Origin: JAJPHW01 sp963771505
GTDB taxonomy: Bacteria > Acidobacteriota > Terriglobia > Terriglobales > Acidobacteriaceae
Assembly: GCA_963771505.1 (NCBI GenBank)
Contig: CAVYTO010000001.1
Location: 744,001-808,000 of the forward strand
Direction: 5' to 3'
Length of the DNA stretch: 64,000 nucleotides
Part shown: positions 50,770 to 60,031 of the stretch, in pieces
Layout: the number at the start of each line of letters is the position of its first letter
Position numbering within the stretch: the stretch's first letter is position 1
Translations under genes and position numbers: made by a program
The notes under the pieces: generated by a model
The model's database searches: none
Told to the model about the DNA's origin: nothing
Seen by the model: the letters and a program-made list of their open reading frames with translations, nothing else

Positions 50770-51777
50770 CTATTTAGATGCGGTTTTCAGTTGCGGCATC
50801 GACTCCAATGTTTCCTTGAGTCGGTAGACGACGCTTTCGGTTGGGTTCAATCCCGATATTCGCTTGCGGACTATGCCGTCTCCATCGATGACAATATAAG
50901 TCGGGAAAGCGTGAACTCCGAACGAGTGGATGATGGCCTCATCCGTGTCTCGGAACTGCGGCCAATCCATTTTCTTTTTAGCGATAAAGTCGCGCCACGC
51001 ATCTTCGTTGCGGTCGTCACTCACGCTGATCAAGACAACCTTATCGTTGGAATATTTCCGTGTAAGCTCTTTTAACTCGCCCACTGAAGCCCGGCACGGA
51101 GGACACCACGTCGCCCAGAAATCCATCACCACCACTTTTCCGGACAGGCCTTTGAGCGATACATCTTGACCCTGCAACGTCGTGACGCGAAAGTCAGGGG
51201 CTACCTCTTCCCGCCCGCGACGAGGGTCGGCAATCAACATCTTCGCCTTCTCGGCCATCTGAGCATCGGGTTTCAAATCGAGCAGGGCAGTAAGCTCACT
51301 CTTGGCTTCGTCGTCCTTCTTTTCTCGCAACAGCGCAATGGCGAGGTGCATTCGCAAAATAGGATCGTTCTTGTCGAGATCCCGAGCCATGCGGAATTCC
51401 GATTCAGCGCCGGACAGGCTGCCGCCCTCGGATTCGCTCATGGACAAAAGTGCCGTCCCTTTAAGGTTGTGCGCCGACGCTTTGGTTGCATCGTCGCTCG
51501 GGTCGGCAAGCGAACGGTCGCAGTTCTGAATTGCGGCTTTACGGTCGCCCATTCGCAGGCTCGCGATCGCCATGCTCAGGTAACAATCGGCGCAAGCGTC
51601 ATGGTGAAGCTGGTTGGCTTTGGAAAAGGCCGCGAACGCTTTTTTATTGTCTCCAGCCGAAAGCGCGGCGTTGCCAGCCTGGAATTGCTGGGTGAATTCT
51701 GCGTCATGCGGCGGTTGTTGAGCCATCATCGACACACCGACGGCCGAAAGTAGCAACGCTATTGTGAGAACACGCAT
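50770..51777 (-). CDS. Exported TPR-thioredoxin (TlpA/ResA-like) protein
   Basis: 335 residues from the ATG at 51777 (MRVLTIALLLSAVGVSMMAQ, signal peptide). The frame is open to 51948, but that part lacks features. TPR-like helices run from 25 to 165 (AALSAGDNKKAFAAFSKANQ, AESEFRMARDLDKNDPILRM). A thioredoxin fold follows with VVMDFWATWCPPCRASVGEL (CPPC about 225-228) and cis-Pro in HAFPTYIVID. CPPC suggests a reducing periplasmic thiol enzyme as in TlpA/ResA. The TPR part may bind clients. Confidence 0.9.
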   Translation of the reverse strand: MRVLTIALLLSAVGVSMMAQQPPHDAEFTQQFQAGNAALSAGDNKKAFAAFSKANQLHHDACADCYLSMAIASLRMGDRKAAIQNCDRSLADPSDDATKASAHNLKGTALLSMSESEGGSLSGAESEFRMARDLDKNDPILRMHLAIALLREKKDDEAKSELTALLDLKPDAQMAEKAKMLIADPRRGREEVAPDFRVTTLQGQDVSLKGLSGKVVVMDFWATWCPPCRASVGELKELTRKYSNDKVVLISVSDDRNEDAWRDFIAKKKMDWPQFRDTDEAIIHSFGVHAFPTYIVIDGDGIVRKRISGLNPTESVVYRLKETLESMPQLKTASK

Positions 51778-51821
51778 AGTGCCGGCGACCAAATCCAAGA
51801 TTAGATCACAAATCGCGACTC

Positions 51822-52511
51822 TTACAGCTTCGTTGCCATCAGAAGCAGGGCGCCGGCGCGCTTGAACGCCTTGAGATCGTCGAGGCTGCGGAACGATTTG
51901 GTCTTGTAATCGTCGGGAGTCGGCGTGTCGTCCTGAATCTGCTTCCAATCGACATCTTTAAAGCTACGTTTCTCGAGGAGTTCAACATACTCCGCCGCCG
52001 AACGCACATGCACCGGCACTTTCAACAGATGCACCCATTGCAGCGAGTATTCGTTGTCTTTGTAGAGGTTGATAAGAATGAAGATTCGTCCGCCGGGCGC
52101 CATCACCCGAAAGATCTCGTCGAGCGCGGCATCCTGATCGGCGTAGTAGTAGAACGACTCGACCGAGAGCATTTTGTCGAAGGAATTATCTGGCGACGGA
52201 ATCTTCTGCGCAGAACCCTGGACGAACTTCACATTGCCCTGCGCCTTCGACGCTTCTTCCGCCTGCTTAACCATCTGGTCTGAAACGTCGACGCCGGTGG
52301 CTTCTGCCGCCTGCTTCGCGAGCAGCCGCGTGGCCCAACCTGATCCGCAACCAAGGTCAAGCACCCGGTCGTCAGGACGCAGGTCCATGAAGGCGATGGT
52401 TTTGAGCGTGATGTCGAGATGATGGCCTTCCATCTTCTCGCCTTCACCCTCTTGCGCCCAGCGGTTGAATTCCTGCTGCAATTTTCGATCGGGATTTTGG
52501 GGATTGTTCAT
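51822..52511 (-). CDS. Class I SAM-dependent methyltransferase
   Basis: 229 residues. Motif I is DRVLDLGCGSGWATRLLAKQ, acidic loop GVDVSDQMVKQAEEA, motif II about AQKIPSPDNSFDKMLSVESF and motif III FRVMAPGGRIFILINLY. This is the Methyltransf_11 type of small-molecule enzymes such as UbiE-like ones. The substrate cannot be told. It is 44 bases upstream of the TlpA-like gene. Confidence 0.88.
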   Translation of the reverse strand: MNNPQNPDRKLQQEFNRWAQEGEGEKMEGHHLDITLKTIAFMDLRPDDRVLDLGCGSGWATRLLAKQAAEATGVDVSDQMVKQAEEASKAQGNVKFVQGSAQKIPSPDNSFDKMLSVESFYYYADQDAALDEIFRVMAPGGRIFILINLYKDNEYSLQWVHLLKVPVHVRSAAEYVELLEKRSFKDVDWKQIQDDTPTPDDYKTKSFRSLDDLKAFKRAGALLLMATKL

Positions 52512-52617
52512 GGCTTCGTGTTCCCATCATTTTCTACCACGCAGCGCGGGGATGTGCCAATGCGTCCGCACCTCCGCATGAGGCGCGCGGGACAGCCCGT
52601 CGGATAAGAAACCACAG

Positions 52618-53754
52618 CTAATAGTTAAACGACTGGAGCGAAGTCAACGCCGGCGTCACGATTACATATCCCGTGCGGTTGCTGGGCTGGAGAGCCATGT
52701 AGGCGGGACTGGCGGGTAAACTCAGTCCGTTTACCGCTTCGATAAAGTTTCCTTGCTCGTCGTAAACGAGAATGCTGCTGCCGCTGGCGGCGACGCTGGA
52801 GAATTCCTGACCTACGAGAAACAGCTTATTTATCGGATCGAATTGCACGTCCCCGCCACTGTTGATCTGGCTGGTAGCGCCTTGCAGACGCACCTTGAAC
52901 GAATGATGCGTTGCGAGATTGTAGAACTCGATGCTGAAGTCGTCTTCCGTTGTCGTGCAGGCAATGCCGGTCGCCGAATCAACCGCAATGCCGTTGATGA
53001 AGCCCTGTCCCAGACCTTCGAATTCGGTGAACGTACCCAGCGTGAGATCAACCTCGCCGATTTCAGTGGTACAGCCAAAGCATCCATTCGATCCGCCGAG
53101 CACTGCCTGGTTCGTCTGGCTGTCATAAGCCATCACCGGCGAGTTGCTGGAATTGAAAACCGGGTCGGCGATTGTGATTGGCGTCCCGAACGTGTTCGCG
53201 GCGACATTGGTGCTGATCACCGAACTGCTGAAGCTGCCTCCATTGTCGAAATAAAGAATGGGCGCGGTCGATGACCCCTGGCTGAACGGCATGCTGATGA
53301 TGATGTCGTCCTTGGTGAAAGGCGGAGTCCATTGCTGGGTGAACTTATTTCCACTCAAAGGGTTCAAGATCCCGTAGAGTCGCTTGTCGACAAACAGCCC
53401 CTTCGAAAGCTCTTCTTCGACCAGTCCGACGCTGTTGCCAAAAATCCCGAGGGTCACGAAATCGTTCAGCGTTGTTTTCTGCTGGGTGACCACTTTCAGG
53501 ATTTTGCCGGTTTTCTGATCAAACGTCTCAACCGCGACGTTGAATTTGCCGCCGGAAACGTTCAGCGACTCGGCAAGGATTCCCTCAGTGCCAGCGCGGT
53601 CAATGTCGTAGCCCAGAATGAATCCGCCAAATGCCGTATGGACAACCGCGGAGCCAAGCCCGACCGGCTGTGTCTGCCCTATCGCTAACGACGCTAGTGT
53701 AATCAGGAAGCCTGCAACCAAAGCGGCATTCAGTTTCGAACCTCGATGATTCAT
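52618..53754 (-). CDS. Secreted protein of unknown function, beta-propeller-like
   Basis: 378 residues with a signal peptide (LNAALVAGFLITLASLAIGQ). The mature part is rich in Gly, Ser, Asn and Thr with repeated strand-turn units (MAYDSQTNQAVLGGSNGCFG, FINGIAVDSATGIACTTTED, VQFDPINKLFLVGQEFSSVA). This recalls NHL/SMP-30-like propellers without catalytic ligands recognised. A CFGC pair may form a disulfide. It ends with a strand, VIVTPALTSLQSFNY. Divergent from the zinc-ribbon gene at 53888. Confidence 0.78.
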   Translation of the reverse strand: MNHRGSKLNAALVAGFLITLASLAIGQTQPVGLGSAVVHTAFGGFILGYDIDRAGTEGILAESLNVSGGKFNVAVETFDQKTGKILKVVTQQKTTLNDFVTLGIFGNSVGLVEEELSKGLFVDKRLYGILNPLSGNKFTQQWTPPFTKDDIIISMPFSQGSSTAPILYFDNGGSFSSSVISTNVAANTFGTPITIADPVFNSSNSPVMAYDSQTNQAVLGGSNGCFGCTTEIGEVDLTLGTFTEFEGLGQGFINGIAVDSATGIACTTTEDDFSIEFYNLATHHSFKVRLQGATSQINSGGDVQFDPINKLFLVGQEFSSVAASGSSILVYDEQGNFIEAVNGLSLPASPAYMALQPSNRTGYVIVTPALTSLQSFNY

Positions 53755-53887
53755 GAAGGCATCCCTCGTATTTGAAATGGTGGTCTTTCAGCAACAGGGA
53801 CAAGCTACGCCAACCAATTTCTACATTTGTCAGCAATTTGTAAAAGATAGCGGGAATTCGGCTTACCCATGTGCTAAGTTCGTCGTG

Positions 53888-54052
53888 ATGAGTTCCAATC
53901 CACCGGTTCCCGGGACGGCCCCCGACCTTCTTTACTGTGCTAAATGCGCTCAGGAGGTCACCGATCCGCTCACCTGTGGAGATTGCACCGCTATCATCTG
54001 CCGACGCTGCGGCACCCCACTCGAGGCCCCCGAAGACCTTGGATTCGGGTAG
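53888..54052 (+). CDS. Small zinc-ribbon protein
   Basis: 54 residues from ATG 53888 (MSSNPPVPGTAPDLLYCAKC). The frame is open back to 53753, but the upstream part overlaps the divergent gene's start and has no features. Three C-x2-C pairs are CAKC, CGDC and CRRC, typical of a zinc ribbon. No other domain; possibly a protein-protein or nucleic-acid contact module. Confidence 0.65.
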   Translation: MSSNPPVPGTAPDLLYCAKCAQEVTDPLTCGDCTAIICRRCGTPLEAPEDLGFG

Positions 54053-54099
54053 TCGCAGCCCCTCAAACCGATGCACAGCGGCAAAATTGCTTTTCCGTC

Positions 54100-54127
54100 T
54101 TGACAAAATTCCCGCTCCTGATAAAGT
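54100..54127 (+). promoter_or_regulatory. Promoter candidate of the 82-residue gene
   Basis: A perfect TTGACA (54100-54105) is followed after 16 bases by TAAAGT (54122-54127). This leaves a leader of roughly 40 bases before the ATG at 54176. Confidence 0.5.
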
Positions 54128-54175
54128 TCGGAAAACCGTATTGCGCGATTTTCGTCTCTCTAAAGGTGCTGACGT

Positions 54176-54424
54176 ATGAAGAATGTGTATGAAGTCCTGA
54201 GGCAGAAAGAGCTGGAACTGGCCCGACTTGAGAAAGAAGTTGAAGCCCTGCGGGTTGCCGCTCCGCTGCTCTCAGAGGACAAAGAACCGATTGCCATGGA
54301 AGCCACCAACAACAAGCCGGCGTTGACCTCGCAAACCATGCGAATTCCACAGCCTGCGTTGAATACCAACCCGCAACCGGCACGGCCGGCGGGATGGGAC
54401 GACACAGCCAAGCGCTGGCCGTAA
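54176..54424 (+). CDS. Small coiled-coil protein, probably conserved in Acidobacteriota
   Basis: 82 residues. MKNVYEVLRQKELELARLEK and KEVEALRVAAPLLSEDKEP form a charged coiled coil, followed by a proline/asparagine-rich tail ending GWDDTAKRWP. I recall similar proteins with the start YEVLRQKELE in acidobacterial genomes, though this was not checked. Function unknown. It has its own promoter candidate with a perfect TTGACA. Confidence 0.75.
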   Translation: MKNVYEVLRQKELELARLEKEVEALRVAAPLLSEDKEPIAMEATNNKPALTSQTMRIPQPALNTNPQPARPAGWDDTAKRWP

Positions 54425-54491
54425 GCCTAAAACTCCCCCGCAGCGTCACAAATTTTTGAGCACACCTGGCAATGCCAACTAAGCCGCGGCC

Positions 54492-55127
54492 ATGACGCTT
54501 CCCGCTGTCTGCCTGCAAGGACGCTTCGTGCGCCTGGAGCCTCTCGACCAAAGCCACGCCGAAGGATTGGCTGCGGCTTCGGCCGCCGACCCGTCGCTCT
54601 ACCAGTGGAGTCCGATCCCACAAGGCAAAGAAGGCGCCAGGAAGTATATCGACACAGCGCTTTCCTGGCGCGATGCCGGTACAGCAGTACCTTACGCCAT
54701 CGTTCGACTTGATCCGAATACTGAAGGCACGGTCATCGGCTCAAGCCGATTCTGGAACATCGAGCGTTGGATGTGGCCCGAAGGCCATCCTTCTCATGGA
54801 AACCCAAACCCGGACGCTTGCGAAATCGGCTATACGTGGTTTGCCAGTTCCGCAATTCGGACGGCGGCGAACACAGAAGCGAAGCTGCTGATGCTGACCC
54901 ATGCCTTCGAGGTATGGAAGGTGCTTCGCGTTTGCTTCCATACCGATAAGCGCAATGTGCGGTCCCAGGCGGCGCTTGAACGCATTGGCGGCCAGCTTGA
55001 GGGAATCCTACGGTCGCATCGCATGGCAGCGGACTACATTCCCCGTGATTCGGTTCGTTATTCGATCCTCTCTTCAGAATGGCCGGCGGTGAAGCAGCGC
55101 CTGACCCAACGCCTGACAACAGGTTAG
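54492..55127 (+). CDS. GNAT family N-acetyltransferase (RimJ/RimL-like)
   Basis: 211 residues. GRFVRLEPLDQSHAEGLAAA is the usual N-terminus, EIGYTWFASSAIRTAANTEA with LLMLTHAFEVWKVLRVCFHT forms the acetyl-CoA site, and DKRNVRSQAALERIGGQLEG is the C-terminal signature of the RimL-like branch (Acetyltransf_3). Such enzymes acetylate protein N-termini or small molecules. The target is unknown. Confidence 0.88.
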   Translation: MTLPAVCLQGRFVRLEPLDQSHAEGLAAASAADPSLYQWSPIPQGKEGARKYIDTALSWRDAGTAVPYAIVRLDPNTEGTVIGSSRFWNIERWMWPEGHPSHGNPNPDACEIGYTWFASSAIRTAANTEAKLLMLTHAFEVWKVLRVCFHTDKRNVRSQAALERIGGQLEGILRSHRMAADYIPRDSVRYSILSSEWPAVKQRLTQRLTTG

Positions 55128-55247
55128 CCGCGCCCGTTTACTGGCTGATGGTTGGACGTCACATTCATCTGGTGACCGTGAGCACATCCCCGGTGACGAT
55201 CGCCGTATAGAATCGCCTCACTCCCGTCATAGGCTCCTCAAGACGCA

Positions 55248-55841
55248 ATGAGGTTGGCCATGCGGTTGATCGCGCGGAATCTGCTTCGCCACTTTCTTTT
55301 ATCGTTCATCGTCTTTTCGTTCGCGGGACTATCTCGCGGATCGGAAATGATGCACCCCGGCCAGACTCCTGTTCCGATCACTTCAGAGCGCATCCGGCCA
55401 CTGACCCACAAATCTGGGTTCATTTTTGCTGGCACTGTTACCGGGATTGAAGCGGCAGCTCCGAAAACGCCGCACTCAGTCTCCGCCATTCGCATCACGT
55501 TCCGTGTGGATAGCGGGATTCGCGGCGTCGCCACCGGCCAGACCCTGCGCATTCGTGAGTGGGAAGGGCTTTGGCAAAACGGCCAGCGATATCGTCTGGG
55601 CGAACGAGTCTTCCTGTTTCTTTACAGCCCCAGCAAATTGGGGCTCACGAGCGTAGTCGGCGGAGCCGCAGGCAGGTTTTCGATCAATGAAGGCAGCGTG
55701 GTTTTAAATCCGGTGGTTCACGCGGTCGGGCCCGAGAAACGAAGTGCGCCGCAGGAAGCGCTAGCACCCGATCCGGGAGCCAGAGTCTCTCTTTCGAACT
55801 TCGCGGAAGCGATTCGGCAGGCGGAAAGGACGATCCAGTGA
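55248..55841 (+). CDS. Secreted protein of unknown function, coupled to the matrixin-like protein
   Basis: 197 residues from ATG 55248 (55260 also possible). The hydrophobic segment LLRHFLLSFIVFSFAGLS is a signal peptide. The mature region FIFAGTVTGIEAAAP, IRITFRVDSGIRGVATGQTL and YRLGERVFLFLYSPSKLGLT is beta-rich and resembles the OB-like fold of TIMP-like proteins by eye only. Its TGA overlaps the GTG start of the next gene (GTGA), so the two are translated together and probably act together. Confidence 0.75.
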   Translation: MRLAMRLIARNLLRHFLLSFIVFSFAGLSRGSEMMHPGQTPVPITSERIRPLTHKSGFIFAGTVTGIEAAAPKTPHSVSAIRITFRVDSGIRGVATGQTLRIREWEGLWQNGQRYRLGERVFLFLYSPSKLGLTSVVGGAAGRFSINEGSVVLNPVVHAVGPEKRSAPQEALAPDPGARVSLSNFAEAIRQAERTIQ

Positions 55842-58800
55842 ATTACGTCCGCATTCCCCGGCCAAGCCCGGTCGGATTCACCTTGGCCTACACAACCATC
55901 GCCGCAATAGGCCTGATAATCGTGTTGGTGCAACTGGCCCACGCGAGTGGGCCCAAGTTTATCGCGGGAACGAGCTTCTTCAATCCGGGAATCGTGGGTA
56001 CGCCGCTTACTTGGCCGAATGGGTCCGTGACCTACTACACCGATCAGGGAAACCTGAGCCCGATTATGCCCGGCCCAGCCGCAGACGCATTTGTGGCGGA
56101 TGCATTCAGCCAATGGACATCGATCGCAACCGCGGCCGTGGCGACGACGCATGGCGGCCAACTCGCGGAGGACGTCAGCGGAGCGAATGTCTATATCAAT
56201 CCTGATGGATCGATCACTGAACCCGCCGATATTATGCCTTCGGCCACTGGCAAGCCCGTCGCGGTTGTGTACGACACCGACGGCTCGGTGACGGACGCGC
56301 TTCTTGGTCAGGGAGCAGGCGACTCGAGCGAATGTTTCGGCAATTCCGTCGTCGGCGGTTTGGATAATTTCGCTGCCAACGCCACATTTCTGCATGCCCT
56401 CATCGTGATCAACGGCAACTGCATTCAAACTTCATCCCAGACTCCGGATGTCGAATACCGTCTCGTGAGGCTATTCGGACGGGTTTTGGGACTTGACTGG
56501 TCGCAGATGAATTTGAATGTTGTGACGAACAGCCCTCCCCCTACACCTGACCAGTTCGCCGGGTTTCCCGTAATGCACGCGGTGGATGCTTCCAATTGCG
56601 TACCGGTGACGCTCTGCTACTCGAACGGAGGCGTCGTCAATCCCTATCAGCCAAAGATGGACGATGTCGCGGCTCTATCAAGTCTCTACCCCGTAACCTC
56701 GCAGAACATCGGTAACTTCACCGGCAAACAGCTCTTCGGCGCAACGACGGCCACAATCCAGGGCGGTGTTTATTTTGCGAACTCTTCCGGCCAGCCGGGA
56801 CAGCCGATGCAGGGGGTAAATGTCTTAGCTCGGTGGATTGATCCCAACACCGGTCTACCATCCGGCCAATATGCCAGGGCTTCAGTCTCCGGATTTCTTT
56901 TCAGCGGAGATGCAGGAAATATGGCTTCGGGATACAACGACAGCAACGGCGAACCGTTCAGCCAGTATGGCTCCAACCAGACTGCGCTTGAAGGGTCATT
57001 CGTTCTTTCGGGCTTGCTAATTCCGAACGGCGCGAACTCATCGCAATATCAGCTCAGCGTCGAAGCTGTTGACCCGAACTGGTCGCAGACGATCGGGCCC
57101 TACGGCCCTTGGCAGGTTTCTACCTCGGGCACCAGTTCGTTGATTCTCGTCAATGTGGCTCTAAATGCGACCACGCAGCAAGACATCATCATGCAGGGCA
57201 GCAAAGTGCCGGTGGCGAATTTATTCGGCCCCACCAGTTACGCAAATCCCGCGAAGTTGCCGCCGAGTGGAAGCTGGATCGGAACCATCAACGGTTACGG
57301 CGATACAGACTATCTTCAGTTTTCAGCTCAGGCGGGAAGGACGCTATCTGTCGAACTCACCGCGCTAAATGAAGCCGGTGGAGTTGCGGAGAGCAAATCT
57401 CAACCGGTTTCCGGCCTGTGGGCGCTCGCCGACCCTGGCATTAGTCCCGCGCCCGCGAATACGCCTTCTGCATTCAATACGACGTATTTCGGACTCACGC
57501 GGCTAGACGCGACCGTTCTGCAAAATACCGCTTTCCGGCTCGGCATCGCCGACTATCGCGGAGACGGCCGCCCCGACTACACCTACAGTGCCCGACTTTT
57601 CTATGGCGACAGCATCACTCCAGCGCGAGCAAGCGTAGCCGGAGGAACGGCGGTTGCCATCCAGGGCTACGGCTTCCAATCAAACGGCACAATCACGCTC
57701 AGCGGCGTGAACCTCGGCCTGCTTGCGCAGACCAGCAACCAGCTGATCGCAGTCACCCCAGCCGTTCCGGATGGCTTGCTTGATGTCCTCCTCAGTGATC
57801 CCGGGGCTGGCGGCACTTCCACGATGACTGGAGCGCTGACTATTGGCGCTGGCCCCACCGACACGATTCGACTGCTTTCTGGTTCAAATCAGAAGGCTCC
57901 AGTTGGGGGCCAGTTTCCGGGCCCGATTGTGATCCAAGCAGTGGCGGCGGATGGGGTTACACCGGTGGCTGGGGCAAGCGTGTTTTTTTCCGCGAATGCG
58001 CCTATGCAGTTTTCCGCCTGCGGCGGAGGCGCAAGCTGTACAGTTCTTACCGACCAAAGCGGCCAGGCGGCCACATTCGCCACAGTACTTTTACCGGGAA
58101 CGATGACGATCACGGCTCAACTCGCGCCCGCTTCCTACTCGAACCCGCTGCAAACGCAAGCGGCGGAGATTGGTACCGAAACTCCCCTCGACGTCGCGCT
58201 CTCGCCGCAAAATCTGGAGGTCGCCCAAGGTGCTTCCGCAAGCTTCCCTCTCATAGCAAGGGTGTTGTCGAACGGGTCGCCGCAAGTTGGCGCGACGGTC
58301 GACTACATTCTCGTCAAGGGCAACGCCACGTTCAGCTCCGGCACGCTGGTGACAGACTCGAATGGATTTACCACCAGCACGGTGCAGATCGCCAACATGG
58401 CGAGTGACGTTCAAATCGCCGTATGCGTGGGTCCGCAGAACACGCCATGTCTCACGTTTTATGGAACATCCGTGCCACTGGGAGTTATACAGCTGCAAAT
58501 CGTGGCTGGATTTTCGCAGTTAGTGCAGGTGGGCACGCCGTTTGTTCCTGTGGTCGTCCGCGCGGTCGACAATTCCCTACCGCCGCTGCCGGTGCTCGGC
58601 GCCCCGGTAACTTTTCAGTCGGTGATCGCGCGGACAAACAGCAACGTACCAGTCATCACCATCGGCGATCTGAACATCACCCAGCCATCGATGCCGGTGA
58701 TTCTGTCATCCGCTTCCCTCATCGTTCCATCGGACGACAACGGGCTTGCAATATATCAGCCTTCGAACGCAATCGCAGGCGCGGTGGTTGAATTGGGAAC

Positions 58801-58870
58801 TGCCAGCGTGGGTAGCGCCAATGTCGAGTTCCAATTGCAATCGCTGTGGCCGGTTGGCGGCTCACCGTAG
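55838..58870 (+). CDS. Secreted matrixin-like protein with degenerate zinc site and Ig-like domains
   Basis: 1010 residues from GTG 55838. An N-terminal hydrophobic segment (FTLAYTTIAAIGLIIVLVQL) exports it. Residues about 35-290 follow a matrixin plan (WPNGSVTYYTDQG, AFVADAFSQWTSIATAAVAT, MDDVAALSSLYPV). The zinc helix HExxHxxGxxH is replaced by RLVRLFGRVLGLDWSQMN, so peptidase activity is unlikely. A carboxypeptidase-regulatory-like domain (about 300-430), an IPT/TIG domain (about 590-670, RASVAGGTAVAIQGYGF) and Ig-like Big domains (PVAGASVFFSANAPMQFSAC) follow. It is probably a surface adhesin or scaffold. Confidence 0.82.
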   Translation: MNYVRIPRPSPVGFTLAYTTIAAIGLIIVLVQLAHASGPKFIAGTSFFNPGIVGTPLTWPNGSVTYYTDQGNLSPIMPGPAADAFVADAFSQWTSIATAAVATTHGGQLAEDVSGANVYINPDGSITEPADIMPSATGKPVAVVYDTDGSVTDALLGQGAGDSSECFGNSVVGGLDNFAANATFLHALIVINGNCIQTSSQTPDVEYRLVRLFGRVLGLDWSQMNLNVVTNSPPPTPDQFAGFPVMHAVDASNCVPVTLCYSNGGVVNPYQPKMDDVAALSSLYPVTSQNIGNFTGKQLFGATTATIQGGVYFANSSGQPGQPMQGVNVLARWIDPNTGLPSGQYARASVSGFLFSGDAGNMASGYNDSNGEPFSQYGSNQTALEGSFVLSGLLIPNGANSSQYQLSVEAVDPNWSQTIGPYGPWQVSTSGTSSLILVNVALNATTQQDIIMQGSKVPVANLFGPTSYANPAKLPPSGSWIGTINGYGDTDYLQFSAQAGRTLSVELTALNEAGGVAESKSQPVSGLWALADPGISPAPANTPSAFNTTYFGLTRLDATVLQNTAFRLGIADYRGDGRPDYTYSARLFYGDSITPARASVAGGTAVAIQGYGFQSNGTITLSGVNLGLLAQTSNQLIAVTPAVPDGLLDVLLSDPGAGGTSTMTGALTIGAGPTDTIRLLSGSNQKAPVGGQFPGPIVIQAVAADGVTPVAGASVFFSANAPMQFSACGGGASCTVLTDQSGQAATFATVLLPGTMTITAQLAPASYSNPLQTQAAEIGTETPLDVALSPQNLEVAQGASASFPLIARVLSNGSPQVGATVDYILVKGNATFSSGTLVTDSNGFTTSTVQIANMASDVQIAVCVGPQNTPCLTFYGTSVPLGVIQLQIVAGFSQLVQVGTPFVPVVVRAVDNSLPPLPVLGAPVTFQSVIARTNSNVPVITIGDLNITQPSMPVILSSASLIVPSDDNGLAIYQPSNAIAGAVVELGTASVGSANVEFQLQSLWPVGGSP

Positions 58871-58981
58871 TTGGCGCGTCTGCCATCTGGTTGGGTAAAG
58901 ATTATTTTCGTCAAAGCGGAGAAATCTTGCTGGATCAGCCGTGAGAGATGCGCTTACAATTTGAGTTCTCCGGAGGGTCAA

Positions 58982-59221
58982 GTGCTTTCCAAATGTGCCA
59001 ATCCCGACTGCCAGACTTCTTTCCTCTACCTGCACGAAGGAAGGCTATTTCGGTGGGAAAAGGCCAGCAGCTCCCCCGCGACCCCGTTCCTGAAGAAGAC
59101 AGGAAGTCTTGAATACTTCTGGCTTTGTGGTCATTGCGCTTCTGATCTGACGCTGGTCTTTAAAGAAGCTGAAGGGGTGGCTGTCGAGCGGAAAGCACGC
59201 GCGAAAAGCGCTGGGCTATAG
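58982..59221 (+). CDS. Small zinc-ribbon protein
   Basis: 79 residues from GTG 58982, which has GGAGG 6 bases upstream. The frame is open to 58871, but the upstream part lacks sense. CANPDCQTSF and FWLCGHCASDL give two cysteine pairs separated by about 45 residues, with LYLHEGRLFRWEKA between. It looks like a treble-clef or zinc-ribbon protein. The tail is basic. It overlaps the convergent glycosyltransferase by 6 bases. Confidence 0.7.
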   Translation: MLSKCANPDCQTSFLYLHEGRLFRWEKASSSPATPFLKKTGSLEYFWLCGHCASDLTLVFKEAEGVAVERKARAKSAGL

Positions 59222-59971
59222 CGTTCTCAAAGCGGCACTGGCTGGGGTGTATTTACCCTTCATCGAATTCCAGCGGATTCGCAGCATCTCCATGAACATT
59301 CTAAATCCGTCGCGCAGCGGCTGAATCCGGGTACCTTCGCGATGCGCCCAGGCGACCGGGACTTCTTCAACGGTGAGATGGTAGGTCTTCGCGAGAAACA
59401 GCAGTTCAGGATCAAATCCCCATCTTTCGATTTGCTGCATGGGAAAGACTGTGTCGGCTGCCCGCCGGGAGAACGCTTTAAATCCGCACTGCGTGTCTTT
59501 GAAGTGCAGCCCGAGGACCGCACGCAGCGCCAGATTGAATATGCGGCCAAAAAGCTGGCGATGCAGAGGTTGGCGTTGAATCTGTAATTTTGGGTCGACC
59601 CAGCGGGAGCCAATGGCGATGTCAGCGCCACGGGCCAAAGCGTCGAAGAGCTTATCCGCTTCGGAGATTGGCGACGAGAGGTCGGCATCGCTGAACAATA
59701 GAATGTCGCCCGAGGCCCTGAGCATGCCATTGCGCACACTGTAACCTTTGCCCCGGTTTCCGGGATTCTCTACCAGCATCAGTGCCGGATTCCCGCGCGC
59801 ATAGCTGCGGACGATCGTCGCAGTGTCATCGGTGGATCCGTCGTTCACGACGATAATTTCCGCATGCCATCCGCGGCGCTGCACGTGGGCAAGAATTTTC
59901 TCCAGCGTAGCGCCGATGCGCTCCGCCTCGTTGTATGCAGGCAACACGATGCTGTAATTTGTGGCCGCCAC
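59216..59971 (-). CDS. Family 2 glycosyltransferase, dolichyl-phosphate sugar synthase-like
   Basis: 251 residues. YSIVLPAYNEAERIGATLEK, IIVVNDGSTDDTATIVRSYA, GNRGKGYSVRNGM and LLFSDADLSSPISEADKLF (metal DxD) match the dolichyl-phosphate beta-glucosyltransferase/DPM1 branch. DTQCGFKAFSR is also typical. It would load a sugar on polyprenyl phosphate for later transfer in the envelope. No C-terminal TM helices are present. Confidence 0.92.
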   Translation of the reverse strand: MAATNYSIVLPAYNEAERIGATLEKILAHVQRRGWHAEIIVVNDGSTDDTATIVRSYARGNPALMLVENPGNRGKGYSVRNGMLRASGDILLFSDADLSSPISEADKLFDALARGADIAIGSRWVDPKLQIQRQPLHRQLFGRIFNLALRAVLGLHFKDTQCGFKAFSRRAADTVFPMQQIERWGFDPELLFLAKTYHLTVEEVPVAWAHREGTRIQPLRDGFRMFMEMLRIRWNSMKGKYTPASAALRTL

Positions 59972-60031
59972 GATTTGCAGATTAACAATACGTGAACGCG
60001 GGAAGAATTGGAACTTTGAGAGCGGGCCCGA

